From the NCBI GenBank assembly GCA_010015655.1, contig ML976683.1:133051-197050 (forward strand): a stretch of 64,000 nucleotides of DNA. Direction: 5' to 3'. Below are positions 1 to 11,860 of the stretch, piece by piece. A program made the position numbers and the translations under genes. How positions within the stretch are numbered: position 1 is the stretch's first letter; each line of letters starts with the position of its first letter. The notes beneath the pieces were generated by a model. That model did no database searches. It saw only the letters and a program-made list of their open reading frames with translations, and was not told the origin of the DNA. The DNA is from Bimuria novae-zelandiae CBS 107.79 (taxonomy: Eukaryota > Ascomycota > Dothideomycetes > Pleosporales > Didymosphaeriaceae).

Positions 1-2
1 GC

Positions 3-356
3 TACCAACAAAGCTATCAGCGACCGCCATACCAGCAACAGGAGCGCGACTCGCACCAGAACTGGGATCCACAGCCAGATATGTATTCGGGAGGATATAT
101 CCCGGAGCCGCAGCAGCATGGAGTACCGTTCCAGGGCTCATCTCCGCGTGCACAACAGGCGACGCCTTCCCCTCACCCGCATCCGCAACAGCAGCAACAG
201 GGACGGCTTGATATGCCTCAGTTCAAAGAGAATATACGGGACATGTACGAACCGTCTGGGCGGCCGCGCGATGACCAGGTGGCGGGAGGTGCAAGTGGGC
301 CTTCGGACCCGTTCGAGGGGTATCGTCCAAGGACTCAGGTTGATATCAGCTCATGA
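3..356 (+). CDS. 3' end of a Gln/Pro-rich protein, unidentified
   Basis: The reading frame is open from the window edge to the TGA at 354-356, so only the last 117 residues of a longer gene are visible. The visible part is low in complexity: it is rich in Gln, Pro, Ser and Tyr, with a poly-Gln run and a His-Pro repeat, and ends in a charged tail closing with TQVDISS. No catalytic motif, membrane segment or fold-forming stretch is visible, so it looks like a disordered C-terminal tail. An ATG at 81 lies in frame but nothing marks it as the start, because the frame runs straight through it. Family not recognised; the missing N-terminal part would decide. Confidence 0.6.
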   Translation, partial: YQQSYQRPPYQQQERDSHQNWDPQPDMYSGGYIPEPQQHGVPFQGSSPRAQQATPSPHPHPQQQQQGRLDMPQFKENIRDMYEPSGRPRDDQVAGGASGPSDPFEGYRPRTQVDISS

Positions 357-750
357 TCTGCTTTTTACTTTATACTCCGTAACCAGGGTTTATCCTTCAC
401 TTTGTTTCATTTTACGTTTATTCTCTTTATACGCTCTACCACTGGAGCGAATGCCCACACTTCTCAACGTACGAGGAAACACGCGCAATACTATTCTTCC
501 GCCTCCGTACTATGGAATGGATAACCCTTCGCGCAAGCTTTCCAGCCCACCTTTTTCTATGTGCGCCGCATCTATCGCTACTCCTCGCAGCCTCTATCAA
601 GAGGTAGTTTCCGCACGGCGTAGCAGCGCGGAAACTACCTCCTAATATTACTCACACCACAATACACACACCGCAACGTAATACCATAGCGTCGCGTTAC
701 TGCACTCACTTAGAGTATTTGGTATCTAGCATCATATATATTATAATATA
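357..750. other. 3' flank and intergenic sequence
   Basis: This is downstream sequence of the Gln/Pro-rich gene. Base composition falls gradually towards AT-rich DNA near 740. Apart from the hairpin at 601-641 I see no gene. An overlapping frame at 118-645 has no features of a real protein. Confidence 0.5.
601..641. repeat. 14-bp perfect hairpin
   Basis: GAGGTAGTTTCCGC (601-614) and its exact reverse complement (628-641) are separated by 13 bases. It lies about 250 bp after a stop codon, so it could fold in the 3' UTR of the upstream gene or be the relic of a fold-back element. No TA or other target duplication flanks it. Confidence 0.7.
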
Positions 751-931
751 CCGTAAAAAAAAAAATTCGATAATACGGAGCGAACTAGCGCTCTTGGCTT
801 CTATTTTCTATTCGTTCAAAAAGAATAAAAGTAGATTTTTATAGGGTAAAACCGTTACAAGCACAGCTGCTAGCAAATAAGCAGCTTTATACTAAGAGCG
901 TTAGTCCGCTCCGTATATCGAATTTCTACGG
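751..931. mobile_element. 181-bp MITE with TA target duplication
   Basis: The ends are inverted repeats starting CCGTA and ending TACGG, flanked on both sides by TA (749-750 and 932-933). Left arm 751 to about 795 and right arm about 890-931 match over roughly 35-40 bp with a few differences and an A-run length change. It encodes nothing. A TA duplication with long inverted repeats fits a non-autonomous Tc1/mariner/pogo-type element. It sits about 55 bp downstream of the stop of the EF-hand gene. No parent element with these ends is seen in the window. Confidence 0.8.
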
Positions 932-987
932 TACACCTACGCAACACATGGCCCTCACTACGCAACCCCAGTCAACACTCGTCTCCC

Positions 988-3900
988 CTAGAAACTAACC
1001 CAATCCATCCAGCTCTCCAAAAACCTCATCCGCCCCTCTCTTGCCGCGCGCTCAAACTCGTCGAAGTTAATTTTTCCCGCTCCCTTGCGTTCGCCATCGC
1101 GCCTGTCCACGCCCTCCCATCGCGCCAGCACGACGAGGCGCAGATGGAGATCGGCGTCTTGGGCGTTCGGGGCTGCGTAAGCCGCGTCGACGATGGCCTG
1201 GAAGGCGTTAGTATTGTGAGTTACCCCAGGATAGACTTTACGACGGCCGACAAAGTGACCTACCTTGTGGAAAGTGGCGCTCGGCTGCGGCGCATCTGGG
1301 TCGAATGACGGGTGCTGACTCAAGAGGCGGGTTTCATCGGCGAGAGCGCCGTTGGCGTCGAAGGAGAAGATGTGCATTACGGGATGCGGGGCCGGGTCTG
1401 GGAGTGGGATGGGACGGGAGAGCGTTATACCGTGTTCATCCAGGGCATAGGGCGCCGTGCCGACTTCGGTTGCGGGCCTGTTGTCGGCGGAGGTGGAGGC
1501 GTCAGGTCGACTGGGGACGACGAAGAGAGGACCTAGGAATCAGCGGTTAGTACCGATAGCAACTATTTCGCAACGCATCCACACCCTGCGTTACCCCAGG
1601 ATCTACAATACAAAGGCTGACTTACCAAAACTGGCCCTAGCTGACATGGTCGGATCGTTGGCTGCAGATCCTTTCGAAGTTGTGACGACAGGAGGTTTCG
1701 CCGGGTCGCTGAGCGAGTTTGGACGGAATTGCGGGAGTGTAGGGTCACGATTGAGGGCAGGCTCCTCATCGTTCTCGGTGGATGGGCTGGGTGGTGCTAT
1801 CATTGACGTCGTCTTCAACATCCACCCTTGCCTCCTCGCGAGCACTCTCATCGCCTTGGCAAGCTCGTTGAGCAGCTGAGTCCTGTACAGCATCATAGTC
1901 CAAAGTATATCATCTTCTGGCTGTGGTTCGTCACTTCGAGATTCCGTTAACGGGATTGCGCTGGCCTCAGCGTTATCAAACAAGTTGCTGGTCATCTCAT
2001 TCACTATTGCGGGTGAGAGAGGGGCGTTGGCTGAGAAGATGCTGAAATCTTGCGCACTGAAAGATTTCACGACCGAGTTCACGTATGTAAAGACGCCCAC
2101 GCCGACCATTCGTTTGAGCAGGTCCTGCTCGGTATTGTACTTCCCGAGCAGAAGGTCAATGTCAGTAACGTGTCGTCGTCGCTCCTCTCGCTCGGCGTAC
2201 GCGTCCATTGCGGCATCTTCGCCCCTTTTGAATAATGGGTCGAGGAGCTCGTTGAATGCCTGCTGGACTATTTGGTATAGTATATCGTTTCCAAGATCCT
2301 TCTCGGGCTCGGGTATCTCGTAACCACCCCAACGCTCGCCCACTAGTCGGGAAGAGGTCGATGCATTGGACCGCGTTTCGACATCAATGTCATCCTGGAA
2401 GCGAACTCTAGAAGACGAGCGAGACCCCCTCGGGCGCTCTCGTTCTGGGGTGGGTGGTTCGTTTTCTTCGTTTTCGTCCAGCTCATCTTCCGGATCTTGG
2501 TTGCGTCGATCATCGAGCATGATTGGGAGCGGGCCGTCGTCTACACCTCCGGGACAGGTAAAACCTTCTTCCTCATCGGTATAGAACTGTCTGCGGGCCC
2601 ATCTGTCGTTAACAGCGCTTCGAAGAATCCTCTCTCCCTCTCCACCTCCACGGTCCCGCAGAGGGTGGGTACTTGTAATTATGGCAGTTCGATCCAAGGT
2701 GTCCGGTCGGTTTTCTATGATAGGGGAAGCGTTAATCTGAAATGCGATTAGTTCCCATCTCAGAAAATGTGAAGCTCGGGGACGGAACACCATTCCTGGG
2801 CGATGAACGTACCTCATCATCAGGCGGTTTTACCCCGAGCAGCCAATTTGGTTCCCCTGGTATAATAGCGCCCTGCGTGAATGCTGATCCAAGAGGCTGG
2901 GCGGACTGGATCACCTCAAGAGCACCGCGGACCGACATCTCTTCAGCAGACTCTGTAAGATAATTCCTCGTGGCCTCTCTCTCAATCGCATAGTGCGCTC
3001 TGAATATTCTCAGCACATCCTTTCTCGATATGTACCCGTCGCCATCGACGTCGTAGCCATTGAACGCTATCCTGAGTTTGACGTGTGTATCCGTCGTATG
3101 TAGACCGTCGATGCCTTTGACAAACTCCTCGAAACCGATCAAGGTATTGTGATCGGTGTCGAAGTAGGAGAAGACACGATCGTAGATCAGGTTTGGTGCT
3201 GACTTGAAGCTCGAATAGCGTGGTATGAAGGCATGGTTGAAAGCGCGTCGATCAAGTGCCCAGCCAACGCCGCTGGGATCCTTGGTCCATGAAGTTGTCG
3301 CAAGGCACGTGAACTGGTCCCACAGCGCTTCTATCTCCTCTGCTTCCATACGGGTATCGTTGACAAGACGTCTCTTTAGCCTCGCGTCGATCGAGGGGTT
3401 CATCAGATCCGGTCGGCCAGGATACAGCGGTTCCTGCTTGGTAATGCTGAGGTTTGGCGCCGGCACCCGAATTTTATAGAATATGTGGGTCTTACTGTGG
3501 GAGTTCGTCGCTTCGCAGTCGGAGCACAAGTCGAAGTCGGCGCAGTTCGCACAGTGCCACCTGATGCCACGGATAGGCTTGCTATCGCAGCCATTGCAAG
3601 TGATGCCACGATGAACGACGCCTTCGTGCCGCGCACGATCCTCCGCTATGTGATACAAGGTCCGTTGAAGCGTCTGTCCTTCGGCATCACCCGGAATGTC
3701 CTCGTCCCAGTCGCCCGCTTCCGTGGGCGGTATGCTTCCACGGTCGTCAACTGCCGTCCGATTGCGAATACTTTGGAATAACTCGACCAGGCGGTGACCT
3801 AGCATTCATCAGCAATTAATAAGCAATGCATGACTAAATATGGTGGGACTAACTCGGTGACTGTTCGTCCGTAACGCTCAGCATGGCAGTCAGCTCTGCA

Positions 3901-4334
3901 ATAGGGATGTCCTCCAGCGCCCGTCCTTGCGACAACGAGCCAAGCAGCCGGTCGATATAGAGGTCGTAGAGCTGATCGATGCGACTTTCGATCATGTCGT
4001 CACTGGCATGAGGCTGGAGCTCACGTCCAAGCGCTAGGAGAGCATAGTGTGCCATCAGATTCCGTGAGTCCAGCGTGATGGTGTGCCCGAGGAAGTCGAA
4101 CTCGCCCAGCGGCGTCGGCTCAGCCAGGAGTTGCTGCGCGATCCGAGCCGGTTGCAAATGGCTGCGGGCACGTGTGCGGTTGTTCGTGCGCCGGAGTGCA
4201 TTGCTGCGGCGGAGGCCACCTTCGGGCGGGGTGCGGAAGCTGTCGTATAGAAGCCATGCTGCATAGGCGGCCGCCGCTCCGGTGAAGATGAGGACTGCAG
4301 GTCGGTACCGAGAGATGGATGAGGGTGTCGGCAT
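988..4334 (-). CDS. ZZ zinc-finger and EF-hand membrane protein
   Basis: I model five exons: 4334-3854, 3798-2813, 2736-1626, 1532-1264 and 1197-988. They join in phase to 1018 residues. All four introns (55, 76, 93, 66 bp) are GT-AG, and the third has a TACTAAC branch site. The N-terminus has one hydrophobic segment (about residues 12-30), suggesting a membrane anchor. A ZZ finger follows at about 228-265 with three CxxC pairs and a closing HxxxH. Two EF-hand loops lie near 374-385 (DTDHNT...E) and 410-421 (DVDGDG). The middle is acidic and disordered with many ERE/SRSS stretches. A short EF-like INFDEFE stretch lies close to the C-terminus. ZZ fingers bind protein or histone tails and EF-hands bind Ca2+, so a Ca2+-responsive adaptor on an internal membrane is likely. 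Exact cellular role unknown. Confidence 0.85.
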
Positions 4335-4755
4335 GACAATCCGCCTCTGTCTTGGGTTTCCTAATCTTTGGGATCCCGGCGTGACAGGGTACTGTGTTTT
4401 AGGTGAGGCGTCGTGGAATAATGACAGCTAAGAAGACCGTAATTGAGGGTCACAGTCGTGAACGGAGCGTCAAGCTCGCAGAAAGACGCCTACTTGACCG
4501 GCATCGTAGTCGCCAGCGGGGCGGGCAAGCGCGAACGGGTTGCTGTTGCTTGCGAATGTTTGCTCGTCGCTTCCCTGAAGGTTGCAGCCTCGGACGCTAC
4601 TTAGTCAGCCGTCCTCTGCGGACTCCTGAGCTCATCAGTTGCTGCTATTACAATCATCAACATCATCATTGCTCTACATTGTGCTACTCTAGCGTGTTCT
4701 CGTTCAACGCCTTGCTTCGTAATATATAACCCAAAAAGGTCCAGCAAACAACCAT
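4335..4755. other. intergenic region between two minus-strand genes
   Basis: About 420 bp holding the promoter of the EF-hand gene and the 3' end of the SDR gene. I see no conserved element or gene here. Confidence 0.5.
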
Positions 4756-5700
4756 TCACCACGCAGTGTGACCACCATCAATCCTCAGATCGGAGCCCGT
4801 CTGTTCCAAGTCAGCAACAACCAGACATGCTACCATCAACACTTACCATGAAAGAGCTAGAATCGCTCATCAAAAATACGGCAATGCCTCTGTAGTCCTC
4901 AGGCTTCGAAAGCCGCCCGAGCATGTTTTCCTTGGGCCAGTTCTCCCTGCGCTCGGGGAACTTGACGAACAGCTCCTCCACCATGGCCGTCACGATGTAG
5001 CCAGGCGAGATGGTATTCACCCGGATGTTGTACTGGCCCCACTCCGAGGCGAGGTTTCGACCGAGCTGGATCACGCCCGCCTTCGATGCGTTGTAAGCCG
5101 GACAAATGAGACCCTGCGCAAGTGTCAGTCTTTCCTTCCACATTCGAGCCTGAGGAAACACACCCTGTTGGCCACCGAGCCCGACATGCTGGCAATCATC
5201 GCAATGCTACCACCCTTTCCAAACTTGATCATCTGCTTCGCGACTGCCTGGCAAGTCATAAGAGAGCCAGTGATGTTCACTTCGAACATGCGGTTGGCAT
5301 CTGCTGCAGTGTACTCCAGAGCAGACGTCTCTTGCTGGATACCAGCTGCCGCAATGAGCCCGTCCATTCTGCCATGTTGGTTGGCAATGTCCTCAACGAT
5401 CTTGTTCAGCTGCTCCACCTCCCGTGTATCGACTTGTCGGTATTGTAGCTGGGTGCCCCACTCTTTCTCTGCCCGTTCCGCAATCTTGGGGAAGTCTGGC
5501 GACGGTTCAGGAAGTCGATCGAGCGCATACACTGTGTCAGTCTGTCAGTGCATAGAACAACGAGGGTACACTCATTGCTGACCAGTAGCTCCGGCCTCAA
5601 GAAGCGCTTGTGCTTGTGTAAGACCAAGTCCACGCGCAGCTCCAGACACCAGGATCACCTTGCCGCTAAGGCTGAACTCGGGAAGACCACCTGTCGGCAT
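4756..5700 (-). CDS. short-chain dehydrogenase/reductase, mannitol/arabinitol-dehydrogenase type
   Basis: Four exons (5700-5583, 5531-5164, 5113-4847, 4800-4756) join in phase to 265 residues; the introns are 51, 50 and 46 bp. This is a classical NAD(P)(H)-dependent SDR. The cofactor-binding loop is SGAARGLG (19-26), followed by an AAAGIQ segment in place of NNAG. The catalytic residues are Ser156, Tyr169 and Lys173 (YNASK). The C-terminus ends with DLRIDGGHTAW, typical of fungal polyol dehydrogenases and related SDRs. The start MPTGGLPEF just before the first beta strand gives the expected length. Substrate cannot be read from sequence; a sugar alcohol or ketone is likely. It is divergent from the amidase across a 0.9-kb spacer, so shared regulation is possible. 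Confidence 0.85.
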
Positions 5701-6621
5701 GTTGAGAATGCTGCTTCAATCAAGTCAAATGCCGGCAAACGTAGAGTGCTTATGATCTTTGTATGCAAGTGAAACGCAAGAAATGGAAGCAATTGATAGA
5801 ATACGCTGTGCGAAAACGGACGAGCAGGAGGCAATGCAGACGACACGTCAACGGGAGAAGATGGTCTTTATTGCCAGCCCTTGAAAAACACGTAGCATCA
5901 TCTGATGACGATCTGGACCACTCCGCCACCTGCCACGCTTCCATGGAATAATTCACGAGAGCTGGACTGAGCGACCATACAAACATCGCGGGGAACTTCC
6001 GCCACGGAACTTCCTAAAGCGGTCGTCCCGGGCACCTCCGCGGCGACCTTTTGCTGACATTGGACGACGGCAGAGACGGTGCTGCAGCGCATGATGTGAC
6101 TTTGACCTAGGATTCTTAATGTCGTGGGCCGATTTCCACAATGGACCTGGATTAATTTTGATGCTGGAGCTCTCTTTTCGAACAACGAAAGCGGGCTAAT
6201 CACCATCACCGCGCTAATGATAGCTATTGACTTGATTCGCCCCGCCAGCCCCGCATCTCGTGGCTTCAGTTGCAACAAGAGCTCGAACACGACAGCACGT
6301 TACTTGCTACAGCGTACAACAGCGTAACAATCATGAAGCGGTGTCTTCATCATCCAACACCGGCCATACGAGAGCCCTGGAGCAGAGACGCACTCCTGCT
6401 TTAGCAACACGAACACGGCAATGCAACCCCACGGTCGGAGCACGTCCCTTATCTCCCTGCATTATCTCCAGCTGTTGATTCCTAATTTCCTATAACACTT
6501 TCTAGGCTCATAGTCCGCCCTTTATGTACCTCTTCCACAAGTACCTCCTCCACAAGTACCTCCTCCTCAAGTACCTCTTCCACAAGTACCTACAATACAA
6601 CCATTTCCAACTGTACACATT
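5701..6621. promoter_or_regulatory. divergent intergenic region, SDR / amidase
   Basis: These 921 bp lie between the start codons of two divergently transcribed genes and must contain both promoters. The only clear structure is the 15-bp tandem repeat at 6526-6600 close to the amidase start. I could not name transcription factor sites with confidence. Confidence 0.45.
6526..6600 (+). repeat. 15-bp tandem repeat, four units plus a partial
   Basis: Units of the type GTACCTCTTCCACAA are repeated at 6526, 6541, 6556 and 6571, with a decayed fifth unit from 6586. Since 15 is a multiple of three, an open frame runs through it, but that frame is not the amidase frame. The array ends about 30 bp before the proposed amidase ATG and is likely to be 5' UTR or promoter. 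Confidence 0.85.
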
Positions 6622-8616
6622 ATGCCGTCCTTGGCTAATAAGTTGTACTCTCGCATCCACTCCAGCCTCGCCTCTCCCTCCATGCTGCCTTCCCGTCATC
6701 TTCCAGGCCCCGCGAACCATGGCAAGCCATAGCAAAACGCGCACAGGACCACCGCGATGCCACCCTCGCTGCGGTACAGCCTCCAGTGCCAGATATTCTA
6801 GAGCTCCCATTGGACTCGACACTCATCCCAAAGACCCTCCTCACGCAGGAAGAGCTCCAAATCACGGAGTCGGACCCAATGACGCTTATCCAAAAAATGT
6901 CCTCCGGCGTGCTATCTAGCGAAGCTGTTACAAACGCGTTCCTGCGAAGAGCTGCGGTGGCGCAAAAGCTCGTCAACTGCGTGACCGAATTGATGCCGGA
7001 AGCTGCGCTCTGGCGCACGGTGTCGCTAGATGCGTATCTCAAGGAGCATGGGAAGCCTGTTGGACCGCTGCATGGTATACGTCACCCCTACTCCCTAAAA
7101 TTTGTGTAAAGTCTAAACATGGGCTGGACTCTATAGCTGCCTATCTCGACGAAGGAAATGATCCACATAGCAGGCTTGACGTGCAACGCGGCCTTCATCG
7201 TCTGGCACGACCGCGTGCCGGATAAGAATGCACACATATTGGAAATCTTGCTGGACGCGGGGTGTGTGTTGTATGCGCGGACGACGCAGCCGCAAACGCT
7301 CATGTATCTGGAGACGAGTAGTAACTACTATAGGATAACAGTGAACCCGTTCAACCGCAACCTGACATCGGGAGGCAGCAGTGGAGGCAAAGGCGCGTTA
7401 CTTGGGCTGAGGGGAAGCTCTTTGGGCATAGGAACGGATATCGGAGGTACGCACGCCTGCCATACCACATCCGTCCTGCTCCAAGTCCCCACACAGTATG
7501 CTCATTGTGAGCCTGCGTAGTCCTGACTGACACGCTTCTCAACATACAGGTAGCATCCGCGTTCCCGCCGCCAACAACGGCGTCTACGGCCTCCGTCCCA
7601 CCTCCAAGTGCCTTCCCAATCAAGGCATGACCGCCCCCATGCCCGGTGCCGAACACATCCTCGGCGTCATCGGCCCGCTCTCGACCTCCCTCCCCGCCAT
7701 CCCACTCTTTGTGAAAACACTGCTTGACGCAAAACCCTGGCTCCGCGATCCCTCGCTCGTGCCCCTCCCGTGGAACACTTCTCCACGATTCCCCGTCGCC
7801 GCAGCCGGGAGCAAGACCATCAAAATTGGCGTCATGTACCACGATGGGGTGGTTCAGCCTCACACACCCATCTACCGCGTTTTGCAGAATCTGCATACCA
7901 AACTGGCGGATGTGCCCGGGATAGAGGTCACCACCTTCACACCCTACAAGCACGACGAAGCCTGGGACATTATCTACTCCCTGTATTTCGCTGACGGCGG
8001 CGCGGAGGAGAAAGCCGCCCTCGCCGCCTCCGGCGCACCGTGGCGTCCCTTGTCCAAATTCATCCTCTCCGAGAACCTAAATGTGAAACCGCTTTCTGTC
8101 CCAGAAGTTTGGGATCTGACGATTAAGCGGGACGAGTATAGGAATGCGTATGCGCGGCATCGGGCCGTGAGCGGGATCGATGTACTCATTTGCCCTGTGG
8201 GTCCGGGGGCGGCGCCGAAGGTAGATTGCGCGAGGTATTGGGGGTGCGTCATGTCCCGATGAAGTGGTAGGTGCAAATGCTAACGGAGGCATAGGTATAC
8301 GGCGCAATGGAATTTGCTGGACTATCCGGCATTGATTGCGCCTGTGTCTAAAGTCTTGCCTATCGACATCCTGGACCCGGAATTCGTAGCGTGGAATGAT
8401 CAGGATGCGTATAATCATTCATTGTGTAAGTATCTACGGGTTTATGTGAGTGCTGGATTGAGGGGCTGATAGTGAGGTACAGATTCGCCAGAGAAGTATG
8501 CGAATGCGCCGGTGAGCGTGCAAGTTGTGGGGCGCAGGTTTGAGGATGAGAAGGTTGTGGAGGCGTGGGCGTATGTGCAGGAGAAGTTGGGGTTGCCGTG
8601 GGCGGAGTATGTGTGA
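6622..8616 (+). CDS. acetamidase/formamidase-family amidase
   Basis: Six exons are proposed: 6622-6644, 6707-7076, 7137-7446, 7550-8243, 8295-8425, 8483-8616, giving 553 residues, the usual size. It is an amidase-signature hydrolase that releases ammonia from amides. The catalytic triad is Lys137 (STKE), cis-Ser212 (SGGSSGGKG) and Ser236 (DIGGSIR). The spacing 75 and 24 equals that of K142/S217/S241 in fatty acid amide hydrolase, which supports the exon joins. The short first exon is inferred: it gives a normal PREPWQ start, and no ATG exists in frame after the stop at 6639. Intron 2 is abnormal. Keeping the frame requires a start at ATAC (7077), while the nearest GT (7075) leaves the frame out by two bases. 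Either a non-canonical intron or a two-base lesion is present. Confidence 0.8.
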
Positions 8617-10189
8617 GTGGGTTTTGGTTGGGGTTGGGATAGGAGCGTCGCTTCAGTTACTCCAATTACTCCGCTGACTCCGGAGTAACCCTTCTCCAAA
8701 AATCTACGGCTTCTCCGCTTACCGTTTGTAGAAGCTTGAGCTCGGTCTACTCCTACCTTCGTGCATTCAGGTACTTGCTTGTGCGCCTAACTCTTCTATA
8801 TTTGCTCTCGCCCAAAGGTGGAAGTGGGCTATAAGGCTACAGTTTCTTGTTGTTTAAAGACATCAGTAAACCTAGGGTAGATAATACGATAGCTAAATAT
8901 TAACTGCTAATATAGTATTGTGTAGCCAGCTTTACGCTTTATGCGAGAGGCTTGCAGGCGACAATGGTCGGGCACGTTGGCCTATGGTTTTTCGCATTGC
9001 ATTACGTTCTAGATGCACGACTGTTTGCTAGGACGGGAGGAGGACAATTGCACGAAGCATGCTTGTCATTATAGTATTTAAGCGAAAAACGGGCGCGATC
9101 TTAAAGGTGTTATGCTACCTAGAGAGCTTAACTGCTGCATAGGGTTGTTTATATATTATAGCTTAGGCCTTATAGGCATCGGCGCGAGTAAGTTATTATT
9201 AGCTATAACTGGACTAGTCTTGACACCCTTTTTACTGCTTACCCCTTTTTATAGCTAATTATTAGAGTGTATAGGTAATACGCTTCCCCCATTTTAGCAC
9301 TTTCCTTATAGTCTATAACGCCTCCTGTATAGTAGGGAGGCTAAAAAATCCTTCTAAATACCTTTAAAAATAAAATAAAATAAAGTTACTTTAGTAGCTA
9401 ACAATTTTTTTTAATAACCTCCTTACGTAGGTACCGTTATTGAAGAAAGTAACTAGTTGGACTAAGTATACTAAAACTGGCATTTTATATCCCTTTAAAT
9501 AATCTAAAAAACGGAACTTTTCAAAATAAGTTTAGCGTATTTTCTAATTAGGACTAGTCTATAATCTATCCTATATAGACTTAGTTCGCCACGCTAAGCC
9601 TAATTATGTATAAATTTTAGACTATTCCTATATAGATTATAAACTAGCCTAAATAAGTAGGATTTAAGCCTATAACTTTTAATATTACTGCTAAGACTTA
9701 CTAGGCCATTAGCCACTTAGCCATCCCGCTTACTACCTAGTTATATATGTAACTAATAACTAGAGTTAGAATCTAATATAATATGGGGCGGAGTATTGGC
9801 ACTTATCTATACGTCCAGACTAAGTATTTTAACGTAGTTATAAATTATATAATAAAGTTACGTATTCTAGAATTATTAGGGGTCCTAAAGATATCTTGGC
9901 ATCTGAGGCTCTAGAATAATATAAGACTCCAGAATCTATAAAATGTTAAACCCTACTAAGGTAGCTGGCCTTAGAGAGTTAATGGATAGTTTTGTAACGA
10001 TAGCACGTGATAGGAAAAGGGACTCGTGGCTACTCACTTATAGTAGCTAGGATCAAACACTAGTTCTAACACTACTTATATATATATTATACTATACAAG
10101 AATACACCAGCTTTAGTATTCTTGTGCGTACCTTTTAGTACAAGTGGGGAAGTTACATAGTATTAGCTTAGTAAATAGGCGCTTATCCT

Positions 10190-10800
10190 ATTACAAGTAC
10201 TTGGGCAGGAGTACTATTAGGCAGAAAAGGGTTATTAATAGCTTACGCTTATAAATAGGGACGTTAGTATTAAAGTTATAAAATATTAAATTAATAAAAG
10301 ACTACGGTAAATCTGAAAGATGGGTTAATAAATAGATTAAATATAAAGGTAAGGTCTTATTTTTATGTTCTTATATACTGTTAAATCCCGATAGGGTAAC
10401 TAGTCCTAAAGGGATAAGGGTTGGTTCTCGGGTAGGAGTATTAGTAATATAGGTAAAGGGTATTAATAGCTTACGCGTATTAATAGGGGCGTTAGTATTA
10501 AAGGTGTATATAGTATAATTAAATTAATAAGAGCCTAAGTTAAATCAAAATAATAGATTAGTAAATAGATTAAATATAATAGTAGAAGACTATTATCGCG
10601 TTTTTATATATATAACTTATCCCACGAATCCTAGGAGTCTTAATAGTCCTAAAGTCTTAAGTGCTAAGATACTTCTAGGACGCCTAATATTTCTAGGACG
10701 CGTGACTTGGTCACGTAACTCGTAGCTAAGTAAGGAATCTTGGCTAGTCGCAGTCCATGCCCCGTCTTGCGTCATGTTGGGTTTCGACGGATCCTAACAT
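10190..10800 (-). repeat. LTR-retrotransposon-like remnant
   Basis: Read on the minus strand, it starts at 10,799 with TGTTAGGATCC and runs through an LTR-like stretch into a segment with AATACTAACG, then AAGCTATTAATACCC, then CGAGAACCAAC. That last series recurs in the same order at 58,480-58,565 on the plus strand, and a second, decayed copy lies at about 10,195-10,300. This order looks like an LTR end plus leader of one retrotransposon family. No gag or pol is readable here. Confidence 0.4.
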
Positions 10801-11616
10801 ATACTTATCCTACTTAAAATACTTAAGGCAAGTAAATTAAGTAAATGTAATAGCTTTATATTCCTGCTCAATCTGCTTAAGTCGAGCGGATTGAGTAATC
10901 ACCTAACTCCTTTATACTATGCTACTATTGGTCGCTATAAAGACTATAGACGCCATAGAGCCTAGCTAGATAGTGCTAATAACAGATTTTAATATTATCC
11001 CCCTCTTCTAGCTAATTTATTCTTAAATTACCTAACCTATCGCACAGGCTAAATAGAGTATAGTAATCTTGCCTTTTTGCGTATTTTACTATAATATCTT
11101 CTTCTAAAGCTCGCGCTATCTATCTTAGTACTAAGATTTATTATAATAGTATTCTTTTGTGAGGATTCTAAATGTCGGCAATAACGAAAGTTCTTTTATA
11201 TAGTTATTACCGGGCCAGTAATATGCAACCATAGATTTAATCACGTAACTTAATTAGTTTACTTAGTAGTCTTGGCGCACTAATTATACTAGGCTGGTAA
11301 ATGGGTTGGGTCGCAAGGGCCACAGTTGGATCGGACTAAGCAGAATACAAAAATTTCAAAACTTAAACTCTCTATAACTTTATAAATAGAGGACCTATAC
11401 TTATGCAAACTTATTACGAGGTGTACATATATGTAAGTTATATAATTATAAAAAAAGTTAATACTTTATATTTATTTTAGAGAGTAATTATCTTTTTAGT
11501 AGTATTTTACGTCTTTTTTTAGGATGTACGACGTAATATATTATATAATTTTTTAAAAATTAAATACATTAATATTAATATGCATATATATCATATACTA
11601 AGATTGCATAAGTATA

Positions 11617-11773
11617 CACTACTGCACGTAAATTGCTGTAGGCATAAGGCATAGCATCAGCGAGGCTAGTGTAAAGATACAGGATTCCTGTGTAGTTGAG
11701 GCACAGCTGCATAGCTCTTCCTACATCGCACTCTCCTCTCCCCTCACTACTGCACGTAAATTGCTGCAGGCAT
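11617..11773 (+). repeat. 29-bp direct repeat, 128 bp apart
   Basis: CACTACTGCACGTAAATTGC begins a 29-base unit at 11,617-11,645 that recurs at 11,745-11,773 with a single C/T difference. It may be a small tandem duplication. Its function is unknown. Confidence 0.6.
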
Positions 11774-11860
11774 TGCGGCTTCGCCCCATCACACGAGCTG
11801 CAACATGTGCTGCTTAGCCTCACCTTTCGTAAATGGGTTAGCGCTGACTATGGAACGCTA

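Larger units (their letters stand above)
8617..11858. repeat. AT-rich, RIP-degraded repeat tract
   Basis: After about 8830 the sequence becomes very TA-rich, with stops in all frames and small GC patches. No protein can be followed. It contains LTR-like segments at 10,190-10,800 and, near its right end (11,575-11,858), a short return to normal GC. It separates the amidase from the P450 and is best read as old, RIP-mutated transposon DNA. Confidence 0.7.

Noticed and set aside
5750..6480. Small ORFs in the divergent intergenic region
   Set aside because: They overlap in several frames, are short and lack any motif; the region is better seen as promoter DNA.
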